Counted from the stretch's first letter, positions 7,565 to 16,034 are shown. The stretch: 64,000 nt of DNA from Cohnella rhizoplanae (GCF_948329515.1 NZ_CAOJCN010000003.1:372001-436000), one strand, 5' to 3'. Numbers and translations: made by a program. Notes: a model not told the origin generated them from the letters alone.

Positions 7565-9097
7565 TTAAGCGGAGACCGCCTCTGTCTGCGCTGCGGTCGA
7601 TTCGTCCGGCTTGCGGTACCGTGCGCCTCCGACCGTCAGCGCGACGAGCGCGCCGGCGATCATGACGAAGAGCGCCAGGACGAAGCCGTGCGAGATCGCG
7701 CCGCCGATCTCGCCGCGCATGAAGGCCAGGAGGTCGGCCGGCATGCCGGCTGCGCCTCTGACGACCGTCTCCGGATTGGCCAGGCTGCCGGCTTGGTCGG
7801 CTGGAATGCTGAACTTGGAGACGGCCTCGCGCGAGCTGTCCTTGAGGCTGGCGTTGACGAGCACGGCCATGACGGAAGCGCCGATGACGCCGCCGATATT
7901 GCGCCAGAAGCCGACGACCGAGGAGGAGATGCCGATATACCGCGGCTGTACGGACAGCGCGACCGCGGTCTGGCCGAGACTCATCAGCGGACCGATGACG
8001 CCGAGGCCGAGCAGGATCATGATGGCGATCACCTGCCAGTAGGGCATATCCGACCGCAGGTTCATCAGCAGGATGGCTGCGACGATGCCCAGCGCCATGT
8101 TGACGAAAAGGATCGTGCGGAAGCGAATGCGGGCGACGAAAAACCCGGAGACGATCGCGCCCCCGATCAGGGAAGCCATCATCGGCGTCAGCACGCCGTT
8201 TGCGTTCGTTTTTCCGAGAACGGCCGTCGCGTACAGCGGCAGGTAGGCGATCGCGGAAAACATGATGACCCCCTGACAGAAGCAGAGCAGGCTAATGCCG
8301 AGCACGAGACGGTTTTTGAAAATGGACAGCGGAAGCATCGGCTCCTGCGCCTTGCGCTCCACGCCGATGAAGAAGGCGCCGGCCAGCGCGCCGAGTGCGA
8401 ATAAACCGACGATCTGCCAGGAGCCCCATGCATAATCCTTGCCGCCGAGCTCCAGCGCCATCAGCACGGATACGGTCGACGCTACGAGCAGAATCGCGCC
8501 CCAGTAGTCGATGCGGGGCTTTTTCTCCGCCTTCGATTCGCGGAGCGAGAAGACGAGCACGAGCATCGAGGCGAAGCCGATCGGCAGGTTCACGTAGAAG
8601 CACCAGCGCCAGCTCATCTGCTCGGAGATCAGCGTGCCGAGCTGGGGACCGGCTACGGAAGACAAGCCGAATACGGCGCCCATCACGCCCGATAGCTTCG
8701 CCGCCTGCTTGGGATCCGCGAACAGCGTGAAGATGATGGAGAACGAGATCGGGAACACCGAGCCCGAGCCGATCCCCTGGATGACGCGGTACCAGATGAG
8801 CTGGTCGATCGTCTGCGCCGTTCCGCACAGCGCGGAGCCGAGGAGGAACAGTCCGATGCCGATCAGATAAAACCGTTTGCGGCCGAACATGTCGGACAGC
8901 TTGCCGAAGATCAGCATGGTGCTGGTGGAGGCGAGCATATAGGCGGTGAACACCCAGGACACTTTTTCAAAGCCGCCGATGTTCTCGATCACCTTGTTCA
9001 TGCTTGCGGACACGATCGTGTTGTCAAGCGAGGCCATCAGCAGGCCTAGCGCCATGGATAACACGATGAGTCCCGTTTTTTTGGACGCGGTTGACAT
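7565..9097 (-). CDS. DHA2-family (EmrB/QacA-type) MFS drug exporter, 14 TM
   Basis: 510 residues, the length and hydropathy of a 14-helix proton-driven exporter. Motif A is seen as GKLSDMFGRKRFYL after helix 2. 'IQGIGSGSVFPI' (motif B region) and the helix-5 motif C region 'GAVFGLSSVAGPQLGTLI' are also present. The N-terminal 'MALGLLMASLDNTIVSASM' carries the DNTIV motif D1 of DHA2 proteins. ATG 9097 with AGGAGG about 12 nt upstream. It lies between a padR gene and a serine hydrolase gene on the same strand, a common arrangement for substrate-induced efflux. Substrate unknown. Confidence 0.92.
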   Translation of the reverse strand: MSTASKKTGLIVLSMALGLLMASLDNTIVSASMNKVIENIGGFEKVSWVFTAYMLASTSTMLIFGKLSDMFGRKRFYLIGIGLFLLGSALCGTAQTIDQLIWYRVIQGIGSGSVFPISFSIIFTLFADPKQAAKLSGVMGAVFGLSSVAGPQLGTLISEQMSWRWCFYVNLPIGFASMLVLVFSLRESKAEKKPRIDYWGAILLVASTVSVLMALELGGKDYAWGSWQIVGLFALGALAGAFFIGVERKAQEPMLPLSIFKNRLVLGISLLCFCQGVIMFSAIAYLPLYATAVLGKTNANGVLTPMMASLIGGAIVSGFFVARIRFRTILFVNMALGIVAAILLMNLRSDMPYWQVIAIMILLGLGVIGPLMSLGQTAVALSVQPRYIGISSSVVGFWRNIGGVIGASVMAVLVNASLKDSSREAVSKFSIPADQAGSLANPETVVRGAAGMPADLLAFMRGEIGGAISHGFVLALFVMIAGALVALTVGGARYRKPDESTAAQTEAVSA

Positions 9098-9149
9098 ATT
9101 TAAAGTAAACCTCCTATTCGATGATTAAATCGATCGCAGCACGCCTTCA

Positions 9150-9674
9150 TCAGTCGTCGGCGCCGGTGAGCCGTTTCAACGCCTCGCGCAACGTCTGTGC
9201 TTTGGATTCGTTCAGCTCGATGCCGATATCCAGGCACAGCGTCTTAGACGCCGGCATGTCCTTCCCCCATTCCGTCTTCATCCGCTCAAGCTGCACCGCC
9301 TCCGCGTCCGTCTTGCGGATCTCGTCGCGAATCCAGTCGGCAAGCGTTTCCTGGTCCGTATACTCCCCGAAAAACATCCGCACGAGAAAATCGGAGCGGT
9401 AACTGTCGTTCTCGACGGGGGAATGCAAGTATTGCTCGAACTGCGCCCTGCCTTCCGAGGTGAGCGAATAAACGTTTTTATTCGGACGTCCTTCCTGCAC
9501 GACGCTCTCCTTGACGATATAACCGAGCGCCTCCATCTTCGCGAGCGTCGGATAGATCGTTCCGAAGCTGGCATCGAAAAAAAACGACAGCGGCATCTCC
9601 AGCTTTTGCTTGATCTCGTAACCGGACAGCGGCGCGCGGTGCAGCAAACCTAGTATGACATCCTGGCTGTTCAA
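9150..9674 (-). CDS. PadR-family transcriptional regulator
   Basis: 174 residues: a winged helix-turn-helix (about 1-90: 'ILGLLHRAPLSGYEIKQKL', 'GTIYPTLAKMEALGYI', 'GRPNKNVYSLTSEG') followed by the C-terminal helical dimerisation domain of the Vir/PadR-s2 type. The start is TTG 9674 with GAGGGGGA 7 nt upstream; the downstream start choices would cut the first helix. PadR proteins usually repress a neighbouring exporter gene and their own gene. The promoter region here carries two palindromes inside the -35/-10 spacer, which fits such autoregulation. Confidence 0.93.
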   Translation of the reverse strand: MNSQDVILGLLHRAPLSGYEIKQKLEMPLSFFFDASFGTIYPTLAKMEALGYIVKESVVQEGRPNKNVYSLTSEGRAQFEQYLHSPVENDSYRSDFLVRMFFGEYTDQETLADWIRDEIRKTDAEAVQLERMKTEWGKDMPASKTLCLDIGIELNESKAQTLREALKRLTGADD

Positions 9675-9725
9675 GCGAAGTCCCCCTCGGTTTCATGCGG
9701 ATTTTCTCTCATCGATCCCGGCTTT

Positions 9726-9755
9726 ATTATATCGATACGATATATATCGAGTCAA
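9726..9755 (-). promoter_or_regulatory. padR-exporter promoter with overlapping palindromic operator
   Basis: Read leftward: TTGACT (9755-9750), an 18-nt spacer and TATAAT (9731-9726), a near-consensus sigma-A promoter. The spacer and -10 contain the perfect inverted repeat TATATCG-ATA-CGATATA (9728-9744) and the perfect 12-nt palindrome CGATATATATCG (9738-9749). AT-rich ATATC-type palindromes are typical PadR sites, so a bound dimer would block RNA polymerase. That PadR binds here is inferred. Confidence 0.8.
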
Positions 9756-9803
9756 TATATAATTTGGCAAAAAGCAGGAAAAAAATCGAAGTAAAACCGG
9801 AAA

Positions 9804-9838
9804 GTAAATTTTACAAAAAAAATAGTTTGTTTTAAGAT
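9804..9838 (+). promoter_or_regulatory. Promoter and candidate operator of the lacI-type gene
   Basis: TTTACA (9810-9815), a 17-nt spacer and TAAGAT (9833-9838). The -35 is overlapped by the palindrome GTAAATTTTAC (9804-9814). A 10/11 match to this palindrome lies at 10988-10998 before the binding-protein gene, so it may be the operator of the LacI-type regulator (inference). Confidence 0.5.
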
Positions 9839-9872
9839 AGGAATTAAAATCGTCCGGAAGGGAAGAACAACA

Positions 9873-10841
9873 ATGATCGGCTTAAAGGAGATCGCCGAGA
9901 TCGCGAACGTATCGATATCCACCGTGTCGAACGTGCTGAACGGCCGCAAAAACGTCGGCGCGGAGACCAGAGAGCGCGTACTGCGGATCTGCGAGGCGCA
10001 TGGCTACGCGGTCAACGGGGGGAAGAAGGCGAGAGCCGAACAAAACCGTACGGTGCTGTTCATCTTTAGCGACTTCGATCGCGATTTTTACTTAAAGATC
10101 ATCCAGGGAATCAGCGACTGCCTTACGGAAAACGGCTTTAATCTCGTCATCTGCACGAACAAGTCGAGCGGAGAATTCATGCGGGCCAGCTTCGCCAGCG
10201 GCGCCATCTGCCTCGACGCAAGCATGTCCGACGAATTCCTCGCCGGCGTCGCGGCCCAGGAAATGCCCGTCGTCCTGATGGACCGAATCATGGAGAGCGG
10301 GAATGCCAACGCCGCGAGCGTCATCGTGGACAATTACCCGGTCATGTGCCAGTTGGTCCAGGCGCTGGCGGACCGCGGGATGAAGCGGTTCGGCTACGTA
10401 GGCGGCCTCGGCTTCACGCTGGACAATCAAGAGCGGTTCGCCGGCTTCTCGGACACGCTGGCGCGCAACGGCATCGTTTTCGACCAGCGATATTACTACC
10501 ACGGCAACTACCGCGAAGACAGCGGCTATCAAGCGGCCAAGCTGATGCTGCTGAGCAACGATCTGCCGGAGGTCGTCGTCTGCGCGAACGACAACATGGC
10601 GCTCGGCGCGATCAGAGCGTTCGAAGAACACGGCGTCAGCGTGCCCGAGGATGTGTCCGTCACCGGGTTCGACGATTCGGCGATGGCGGCGATGGCGGGG
10701 CTGACCACGGTCGCGATCCCCAGGTACGAAAGCGGTTATCTGGCAGCCAAGAAATTGCTGGAGCTCATGGGCGGCGAGGACGCTTCCGCCGATCCGTTCA
10801 AGCTGAGCGCGACGATTCGCTGGCGGAAAACAGTTAAATAG
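9873..10841 (+). CDS. LacI-family sugar-responsive transcriptional regulator
   Basis: 322 residues. The N-terminal helix-turn-helix is 'GLKEIAEIANVSISTVSNVLNGRKNVGAETRERV' (about 3-36), followed by a short hinge and a periplasmic-binding-protein-like effector domain (about 60-320; 'FGYVGG', 'VVCANDNMALGAIRAFEEHG', 'VTGFDDS'). It is encoded directly upstream of an ABC sugar importer and an alpha-glucosidase, so it probably represses them in the absence of an oligosaccharide. The hinge helix 'AHGYAVNGGKKARAEQN' lacks the usual LARSL-type minor-groove segment, so operator contacts may differ from LacI. Confidence 0.92.
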   Translation: MIGLKEIAEIANVSISTVSNVLNGRKNVGAETRERVLRICEAHGYAVNGGKKARAEQNRTVLFIFSDFDRDFYLKIIQGISDCLTENGFNLVICTNKSSGEFMRASFASGAICLDASMSDEFLAGVAAQEMPVVLMDRIMESGNANAASVIVDNYPVMCQLVQALADRGMKRFGYVGGLGFTLDNQERFAGFSDTLARNGIVFDQRYYYHGNYREDSGYQAAKLMLLSNDLPEVVVCANDNMALGAIRAFEEHGVSVPEDVSVTGFDDSAMAAMAGLTTVAIPRYESGYLAAKKLLELMGGEDASADPFKLSATIRWRKTVK

Positions 10842-10873
10842 GATTAGGATAAGGCGTTCTATGCTAAGATGTC

Positions 10874-10904
10874 ACATTTTACTTGATTTTACTTAAAAAT
10901 TTAC
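10874..10904. promoter_or_regulatory. Repeated TTTTACTT motifs upstream of the ABC importer
   Basis: ATTTTACTTG, ATTTTACTTA and AAATTTAC occur within 31 nt, resembling half-sites of GTAAATTTTAC found before the regulator gene. They lie 33-63 nt upstream of the -35 of the importer promoter and could be regulator or activator sites. Sequence resemblance only. Confidence 0.35.
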
Positions 10905-10936
10905 CCCTAAAATGTATTTTGGCTGTATAAACCACA

Positions 10937-10998
10937 TTGACAGCGATTTCAATTGCTTTTATAGTGGGTATATAAGTATTGTGTTTATTAAATTTTAC
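10937..10998 (+). promoter_or_regulatory. Promoter and candidate operator of the sugar importer operon
   Basis: TTGACA (10937-10942), a 17-nt spacer and TATAGT (10960-10965) give a strong sigma-A promoter. Just past the expected transcription start, TTAAATTTTAC (10988-10998) matches 10 of 11 positions of the palindrome over the -35 of the lacI-type gene, a plausible roadblock operator. Confidence 0.65.
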
Positions 10999-11028
10999 TC
11001 GTTTCCAAATGAGAAGGGGGATTATTCA

Positions 11029-12276
11029 GTGAAATTAGTAAAAAGAACCTCGGTTTTACTTACGGCAACGGCTCTGGTCAGCCTGCTGGCTGCTTGCGGC
11101 GGCAACTCGAACGATAATCAACAAGCCGGCGGCGAGAAGCTGAAAAAAATTTCCCTTTTCCAATCCAAGGTCGAGATCGCCGAGCCGCTCGAAGCGCTGG
11201 CCGAGACGTATAAAAAAGAAACTGGCAACGAAGTGGAAGTATGGGGCTCCGCGGGGGACGCCTACATGACGCAGCTGCAAGCCAAGCTTGCGGCCGGCGA
11301 AGGACCGACGATCTTCAGCGTGGGAACCGGCGCGGAGGCGATTAAATTCAAGTCTTATTACGCGGATCTCTCGAACGAGGCTTTCGCCAAAAATATCGCG
11401 CCGGACATGGCCCTCAAGGACGGAGACAAGATCGTAGGCGTGCCCTACGGCGTAGAGGGCTTCGGACTCGTCTACAACAAAAGCCTGGTGGATCCGAAGG
11501 ATGTATCGGATCTCGCGTCGTTCACGAAGACGCTCGAGAAATTCAAGGCCGAAGGCAAAAACGGGCTGAGCCTTTCCCAGGAAGCGTACTTCCTGATCGG
11601 ACATATCATTAATACGCCGTTCGCGCTTCAGTCCGATCCCCAAGGCTACATTGAAAAGCTGAACAAGGGCGAGGTCAAGATGGCCGATACCAAGGAGTTC
11701 CAAGAGTTCGCCAAGTTTATGGAGGCGATCAAGACCAATACGGTGAATCCGATGGAAGTAAAATACGATACGCAGATGGGCGACTTCGCGACTGGCAAGA
11801 CGGCGATGGTTCACCAAGGCAACTGGAGCTACGGGATGCTGAGCGACTATGGCGACCTGGGCTTCGAAGTCGGCATGATGCCGCTGCCGCTCGCCGGCAA
11901 CGATAAGATCGCGGTTGGCGTGGCCAGCAACTGGGTCGTCAACAACAAGGCGGACGCCGATCAGATTAAGGCTGCATCGGCGTTCCTCAACTGGATGTTC
12001 ACAAGCGAGGCCGGCAAAAAAGCGATCGTGGACGAGTTCAAATTCATCCCGGCGATGACGAATATCGACGCCGCCAACCTGGATCCGCTGTCTCAAACCG
12101 TATTCGAAGCGACGAAGGCGGGCAATACGATCCCTTGGGCGAACAACTACTTCCCGCAGGGCGTGATCATCAACGACCTCGCCCCGGCGACGCAGGAGTT
12201 CTTCCTCTCCAAGGACATGACGGGCGAGCAGTACCTGAAAAATCTGGATGCCGCATGGGCAAAGGGCGCCAAGTAA
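11029..12276 (+). CDS. ABC transporter sugar-binding lipoprotein
   Basis: 415 residues from GTG 11029, chosen because AGAAGGGGG lies about 8 nt upstream and the protein then starts with a proper lipoprotein signal (KRTS, hydrophobic core, lipobox LLAAC, Cys about 22). The frame is open further upstream, but that part overlaps the promoter. The mature part is a family 1 solute-binding protein like MalE or MsmE ('SAGDAYMTQLQAKLAAGEGPTI', 'TGKTAMVHQGNW'). It is anchored on the outer membrane face and delivers a sugar to the two permeases downstream. With the adjacent alpha-glucosidase the substrate is probably an alpha-linked oligosaccharide such as maltodextrin or isomalto-oligosaccharide. Confidence 0.93.
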   Translation: MKLVKRTSVLLTATALVSLLAACGGNSNDNQQAGGEKLKKISLFQSKVEIAEPLEALAETYKKETGNEVEVWGSAGDAYMTQLQAKLAAGEGPTIFSVGTGAEAIKFKSYYADLSNEAFAKNIAPDMALKDGDKIVGVPYGVEGFGLVYNKSLVDPKDVSDLASFTKTLEKFKAEGKNGLSLSQEAYFLIGHIINTPFALQSDPQGYIEKLNKGEVKMADTKEFQEFAKFMEAIKTNTVNPMEVKYDTQMGDFATGKTAMVHQGNWSYGMLSDYGDLGFEVGMMPLPLAGNDKIAVGVASNWVVNNKADADQIKAASAFLNWMFTSEAGKKAIVDEFKFIPAMTNIDAANLDPLSQTVFEATKAGNTIPWANNYFPQGVIINDLAPATQEFFLSKDMTGEQYLKNLDAAWAKGAK

Positions 12277-12296
12277 GACGCCCCGCTCGGATGGCC

Positions 12297-12338
12297 AAGC
12301 GAAAGCCTAACCCGAATATGGCGTTAGGCTTTCGCTTT
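12297..12338 (+). terminator. Intercistronic hairpin after the binding-protein gene
   Basis: AAGCGAAAGCCTAAC pairs perfectly with GTTAGGCTTTCGCTT (12323-12337). The T-run is short, so it is likely an attenuator or mRNA-stabilising hairpin that makes binding protein more abundant than the permeases, as in mal-type operons. Confidence 0.75.
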
Positions 12339-12385
12339 ACGGGCGGGGGTTGCCCCGCTCATCAATCGAATCGAGGTGATTTCCC

Positions 12386-13258
12386 TTGTCCAAGAGCAAC
12401 AAAGGCTGGTTTGCTTTATTTACCGTACCGCTGCTGCTCGTCTTCACGACGGTGGTCATCATCCCGTTTATTATCGGGATCGGTTATTCCTTCGTGTCGT
12501 GGGACGGCATTCCCGCCAATCCTAAGGTATTCGTCGGCTTCGACAATTACGCGACGCTGCTTCGGGACGACCGCTTTCTGACATCGGCCTGGCATACGAT
12601 CGAATTTACCGTGCTCGCGCTTATTCTCGTCAACGTGCTCGGGCTCGCTTTTTCGCTGCTCGTGACGATGAAGCTTCGCGTCAGCAACGCGGCGCGCACG
12701 ATGTTTTTCATGCCGAACCTGATCGGCGGCCTGATCCTGGGCTACATCTGGCAGTTCATTTTCACCGACGTGTTCAAATATTTGGGCGACAAAACGGGAT
12801 TCGACTCCGTGTTTTTCAATTGGCTCATACACCCGCAATTCGCTTTGTACGCGATGGTCATCGTCTTTACGTGGCAGATGGCGGGCTACACGATGATCAT
12901 CTACATTGCCGGCATTCAGGGCATTCCCGACGAGCTCGGCGAAGCGGCAAGAGTGGACGGCGCGAATCTGTGGCAGCGCCTGACGCGGATCATATTCCCG
13001 CTGCTGATGCCTTCGTTCACGATCTGTCTTTTCCTTACGCTGTCCGGCGCGTTCAAGATTTTCGACGTCAACCTGTCGCTCACCAAAGGCGGGCCGAACA
13101 ATGCGACCGAGCTGTTCGCCATGAATATATTCAATGAAATATTCGGTTACGGCCATTACGGTCTTGGGCAAGCCAAGGCGATTATCTTTTTCGTGCTCGT
13201 GGCCGCCGTCACCATGACGCAGGTCATCATCACGAAAAAAAGGGAGGTCCAGTATTGA
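12386..13258 (+). CDS. ABC sugar transporter permease, MalF/UgpA-like
   Basis: 290 residues, six predicted helices. The binding-protein-dependent inner membrane component signature is visible as 'EAARVDGANLWQRLTRIIFPLLMPS' (EAA loop, about residues 187-211), which docks on the ATPase. The start is TTG 12386 preceded by GAGGTGA. The gene overlaps the next permease at TGATG, so both are made in equal amounts. No ATPase gene is in the operon, so a shared MsmX-type ATPase encoded elsewhere is expected, as in B. subtilis. Confidence 0.93.
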   Translation: MSKSNKGWFALFTVPLLLVFTTVVIIPFIIGIGYSFVSWDGIPANPKVFVGFDNYATLLRDDRFLTSAWHTIEFTVLALILVNVLGLAFSLLVTMKLRVSNAARTMFFMPNLIGGLILGYIWQFIFTDVFKYLGDKTGFDSVFFNWLIHPQFALYAMVIVFTWQMAGYTMIIYIAGIQGIPDELGEAARVDGANLWQRLTRIIFPLLMPSFTICLFLTLSGAFKIFDVNLSLTKGGPNNATELFAMNIFNEIFGYGHYGLGQAKAIIFFVLVAAVTMTQVIITKKREVQY

Positions 13259-14094
13259 TGAACAAAGCGAGCCGAACGTCTATCAGCGCATTGCTCGCAT
13301 TGCTCGCGCTGGCCTTCCTGTCGCCGATCTACTTGATGCTCGTCAATTCGTTCAAGGACCGCGCCGAGCTCTACAAAAACGCGCTAGCGCTGCCGGATTC
13401 CTTCAGCTTCCAGTATTACGCCAAGGCGATGGACAAGATGAACTTCATGTCCGCCTTCGGAAATTCGCTCTTCATCACAATCGTATCCGTCGCCTTCGTC
13501 GTCGTCCTCGCCTCCATGACGGCCTGGATGCTCGTGCGGACGGACAATCGGCTTAGCCGTATCATCTTTCTCGTGTTCGTCTCGACGATGCTCATTCCGT
13601 TCCAGACGCTGATGATGCCGCTCATGCAAGTTATGGATTGGATTCGAGGCAATCTCCATATCCCCATGCTGAACACGCGCGGCGGCCTTATTTACATGAA
13701 CATCGGCTTTCACGCGAGCATGGCCGTGTTTTTGTTCCACGGATTCATCAAGTCGGTGCCGATCGCGCTCGAGGAAGCCGCCACGCTCGACGGCTGTACC
13801 AAGTTCGGCGTGTTCTGGCGCATCGTCTTTCCGATGCTGAAAACGATCACGATCACGGTGGCCATTCTGGACGTGATCGCCATGTGGAACGATTACCTGC
13901 TGCCGTCTCTCACGCTGTCCGACAAAGGGCTGCGCACGATTCCGCTATCGACGTTCTACTTCTTCGGCGAATTCACGATTCAATGGAACCTCGCGATGGC
14001 GGGTCTCACGCTGACGATCATCCCGGTCGTCGTATTCTATATGTTCGCGCAGAAGTACATCATCAAGGGCATCGCGGCGGGCGCCGTTAAGTAA
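13258..14094 (+). CDS. ABC sugar transporter permease, MalG/UgpE-like
   Basis: 278 residues from ATG 13258, which overlaps the stop of the first permease (TGATG). A TTG one codon earlier is also possible. Six predicted helices with the EAA loop 'EEAATLDGCTKFGVFWRIVFPMLKT' (about 171-195). It forms the heterodimeric channel with the MalF-like protein. The GGGAGG ribosome site lies inside the end of the preceding gene. Confidence 0.93.
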   Translation: MNKASRTSISALLALLALAFLSPIYLMLVNSFKDRAELYKNALALPDSFSFQYYAKAMDKMNFMSAFGNSLFITIVSVAFVVVLASMTAWMLVRTDNRLSRIIFLVFVSTMLIPFQTLMMPLMQVMDWIRGNLHIPMLNTRGGLIYMNIGFHASMAVFLFHGFIKSVPIALEEAATLDGCTKFGVFWRIVFPMLKTITITVAILDVIAMWNDYLLPSLTLSDKGLRTIPLSTFYFFGEFTIQWNLAMAGLTLTIIPVVVFYMFAQKYIIKGIAAGAVK

Positions 14095-14160
14095 TGAACC
14101 TTCATGATTAAATGAACTGAATCGCAGGGACAACAAGACGATCGCATGGGGGTAACGGCA

Positions 14161-15813
14161 GTGACGGAGATCAAACGGACATGGTGGAAAGAAGCAGTCG
14201 TCTATCAAATCTATTGGAGGAGCTTCTACGACTCGGACGGGGACGGCTGCGGCGACCTCGAGGGTCTCATTCAGAAGCTGGATCATATCGCGGGGCTCGG
14301 CGTTGACGTCATCTGGCTGAATCCCGTATACGAGTCGCCCGATCTGGACAACGGTTACGACATCTCCGATTACGAAGCGGTCATGCCGAAGGCGGGCACG
14401 ATGGAGACGTTGGACCGGCTGCTGGCCGAGGTGCACCGCCGGGGAATGAAGCTTATCATGGATCTGGTCGTCAATCACACGTCCGATCGGCACCCTTGGT
14501 TCGTCGAGTCCCGCTCCTCGCGGGACAATCCGAAGCGGGACTGGTATATATGGCTCGACGCCAAAGCCGGAGGTCCGCCGAACAACTGGCGCTCGTACTT
14601 CGCGCCGTCGGCTTGGGAGCTGGACGCTGCGACGGACCAATATTACTTTCATTCGTTTGCCGTGGAGCAGCCGGACCTGAACTGGCGCAATCCCGAGGTG
14701 CGCGAGGCGGTCTACGGGATGATGAAGCGTTGGCTCGACCGGGGCATCGACGGCTTCCGTCTGGACGCGATCGCGCTGCTGGCCAAGCCTGACGGCTATC
14801 CGGACGCCGAGAAGCCCGAGGATATCCGTTATCTGACCAACAATCCGGGCCTGCACGATTACCTTCGCGAGATGAACGAGCGCGTATTCTCCGGTTACGA
14901 CGTCGTCACGGTCGGAGAGGCAGCGTACGTGACGCCGGAGGAGGGGCTCAAGTTCGTCGGCGAAGACCGCGGAGAGCTCGACATGCTGTTTCACTTCGAG
15001 ATTTGCGACGAGATGCCGGCGTGGGACATGCTGAGGTTCAAACGCATTCAGCGGGCCTGGTACGAAGGTTTGTGGGGCAAAGGCTCGAACTCTCAATTTC
15101 TGAACAACCACGACCATACCCGCCAGGTAACGCGTTACGGCAACGACGGTCCATACCGCGTTCAATCGGCAAAGCTGCTCGCGACGATGCTGCATACGCT
15201 GCCGGGCATTCCCTATATTTATCAAGGCGAAGAGATCGGTATGACGGGCGTGCGGTTTCCGTCGATCGAGGATTACGACGATATCGCGATGAAGAACCGG
15301 TATGCGGAGGAGATCGCCAAGGGACGGGACCCTGCCGAGACGCTCTCCGGGCTGCAGGCGCTCAGCCGCGACAACTCGCGCACGCCGATGCAGTGGGACG
15401 ACTCATCCGAAGCGGGGTTCACGACGGGGAAGCCCTGGATCAAGGTCAATCCGAACTACCGGGAGATCAACGTCGCGAAGGATCTCGCGGACCTGGATTC
15501 CGTTTATGCGTATTATCAAAGGCTGATCGCCCTGCGCAAGGAAAACGAGGTAATGGTGTACGGCGACTTCGAGGAATGGCCGGAGTGGGAGGAGGATGCG
15601 CGCTTGTACGTCTACACCCGCAAGCTGGGCGGCGTCTGTTGGCTCATCGTGCTCAATCATAGCGACGAGGCGACGGATATGGCGCTGCCGGCACGGCTGA
15701 GCGGACGTACGATGCGAATGCTGCTCGGAAATGAATCGAATGTGGGCGTTGGAGAGACGGAGGGATATCTGAGGCTGAAGCCGCATGAAGCGCGTATATT
15801 TGAAGTGAAATAA
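14161..15813 (+). CDS. GH13 alpha-glucosidase (oligo-1,6-glucosidase type)
   Basis: 550 residues, intracellular (no signal peptide). It cleaves terminal alpha-glucosidic bonds of imported oligosaccharides. GH13 conserved regions are DLVVNHTS (I), GFRLDAI with nucleophile Asp202 (II), GEA with acid/base Glu253 (III) and NNHDHTR with Asp318 (IV). The N-terminal WWKEAVVYQIYWRSFYDSDGDG-like start is typical of oligo-1,6-glucosidases; the DGDGCGDL calcium loop and 'RTPMQWDDS' are also present. I prefer GTG 14161 because GGGGGT lies 7 nt upstream; ATG 14146 would add five residues with poor ribosome-site spacing. The exact linkage preference (1,4 or 1,6) is not certain. Confidence 0.92.
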   Translation: MTEIKRTWWKEAVVYQIYWRSFYDSDGDGCGDLEGLIQKLDHIAGLGVDVIWLNPVYESPDLDNGYDISDYEAVMPKAGTMETLDRLLAEVHRRGMKLIMDLVVNHTSDRHPWFVESRSSRDNPKRDWYIWLDAKAGGPPNNWRSYFAPSAWELDAATDQYYFHSFAVEQPDLNWRNPEVREAVYGMMKRWLDRGIDGFRLDAIALLAKPDGYPDAEKPEDIRYLTNNPGLHDYLREMNERVFSGYDVVTVGEAAYVTPEEGLKFVGEDRGELDMLFHFEICDEMPAWDMLRFKRIQRAWYEGLWGKGSNSQFLNNHDHTRQVTRYGNDGPYRVQSAKLLATMLHTLPGIPYIYQGEEIGMTGVRFPSIEDYDDIAMKNRYAEEIAKGRDPAETLSGLQALSRDNSRTPMQWDDSSEAGFTTGKPWIKVNPNYREINVAKDLADLDSVYAYYQRLIALRKENEVMVYGDFEEWPEWEEDARLYVYTRKLGGVCWLIVLNHSDEATDMALPARLSGRTMRMLLGNESNVGVGETEGYLRLKPHEARIFEVK

Positions 15814-15814
15814 A

Positions 15815-15867
15815 GACAGGGACGAGGCGGCCGGAGGGGTTGGCGCGATTCGTCCCTGTTTTTTTGT
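15815..15867 (+). terminator. Terminator of the sugar operon
   Basis: GACAGGGACGA (15815-15825) pairs with TCGTCCCTGT and is followed by seven or more T residues. Confidence 0.9.
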
Positions 15868-15875
15868 GCCGGGGA

Positions 15876-15993
15876 GGGCTTATCCCGTTCGCTCAATGAG
15901 CGGGTGGGAGCCCAGCCTTGGTTCTGCCGTGAACGAAGGGGATAAGCCCCATCCGGTGGAAAGTCCATCGTGTGAGCGAAGGGGATAAGCCCC
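15876..15993. repeat. Three copies of an IS-end-like 21-nt element (possible MITE remnant)
   Basis: GGGCTTATCCCGTTCGCTCA (15876-15895) is the inverted form of TGAACGAAGGGGATAAGCC-CC (15930-15950) and TGAGCGAAGGGGATAAGCC-CC (15973-15993). The last two are each followed by A/C-TCCGGT. The same GGGATAAGCCC core forms both ends of the IS1595-type element at 34718-35833. There is no open reading frame in the interval, so this looks like non-autonomous or decayed IS ends, lying just after the terminator of the sugar operon. Confidence 0.75.
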
Positions 15994-16034
15994 CTCCGGT
16001 CCTCGCACGCGCATATATGACTGGCCGGCCCGAC

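Noticed and set aside
10912-11028. Earlier start of the sugar-binding protein gene
   Set aside because: The frame is open but overlaps the promoter and would put 39 residues before the lipoprotein signal peptide.
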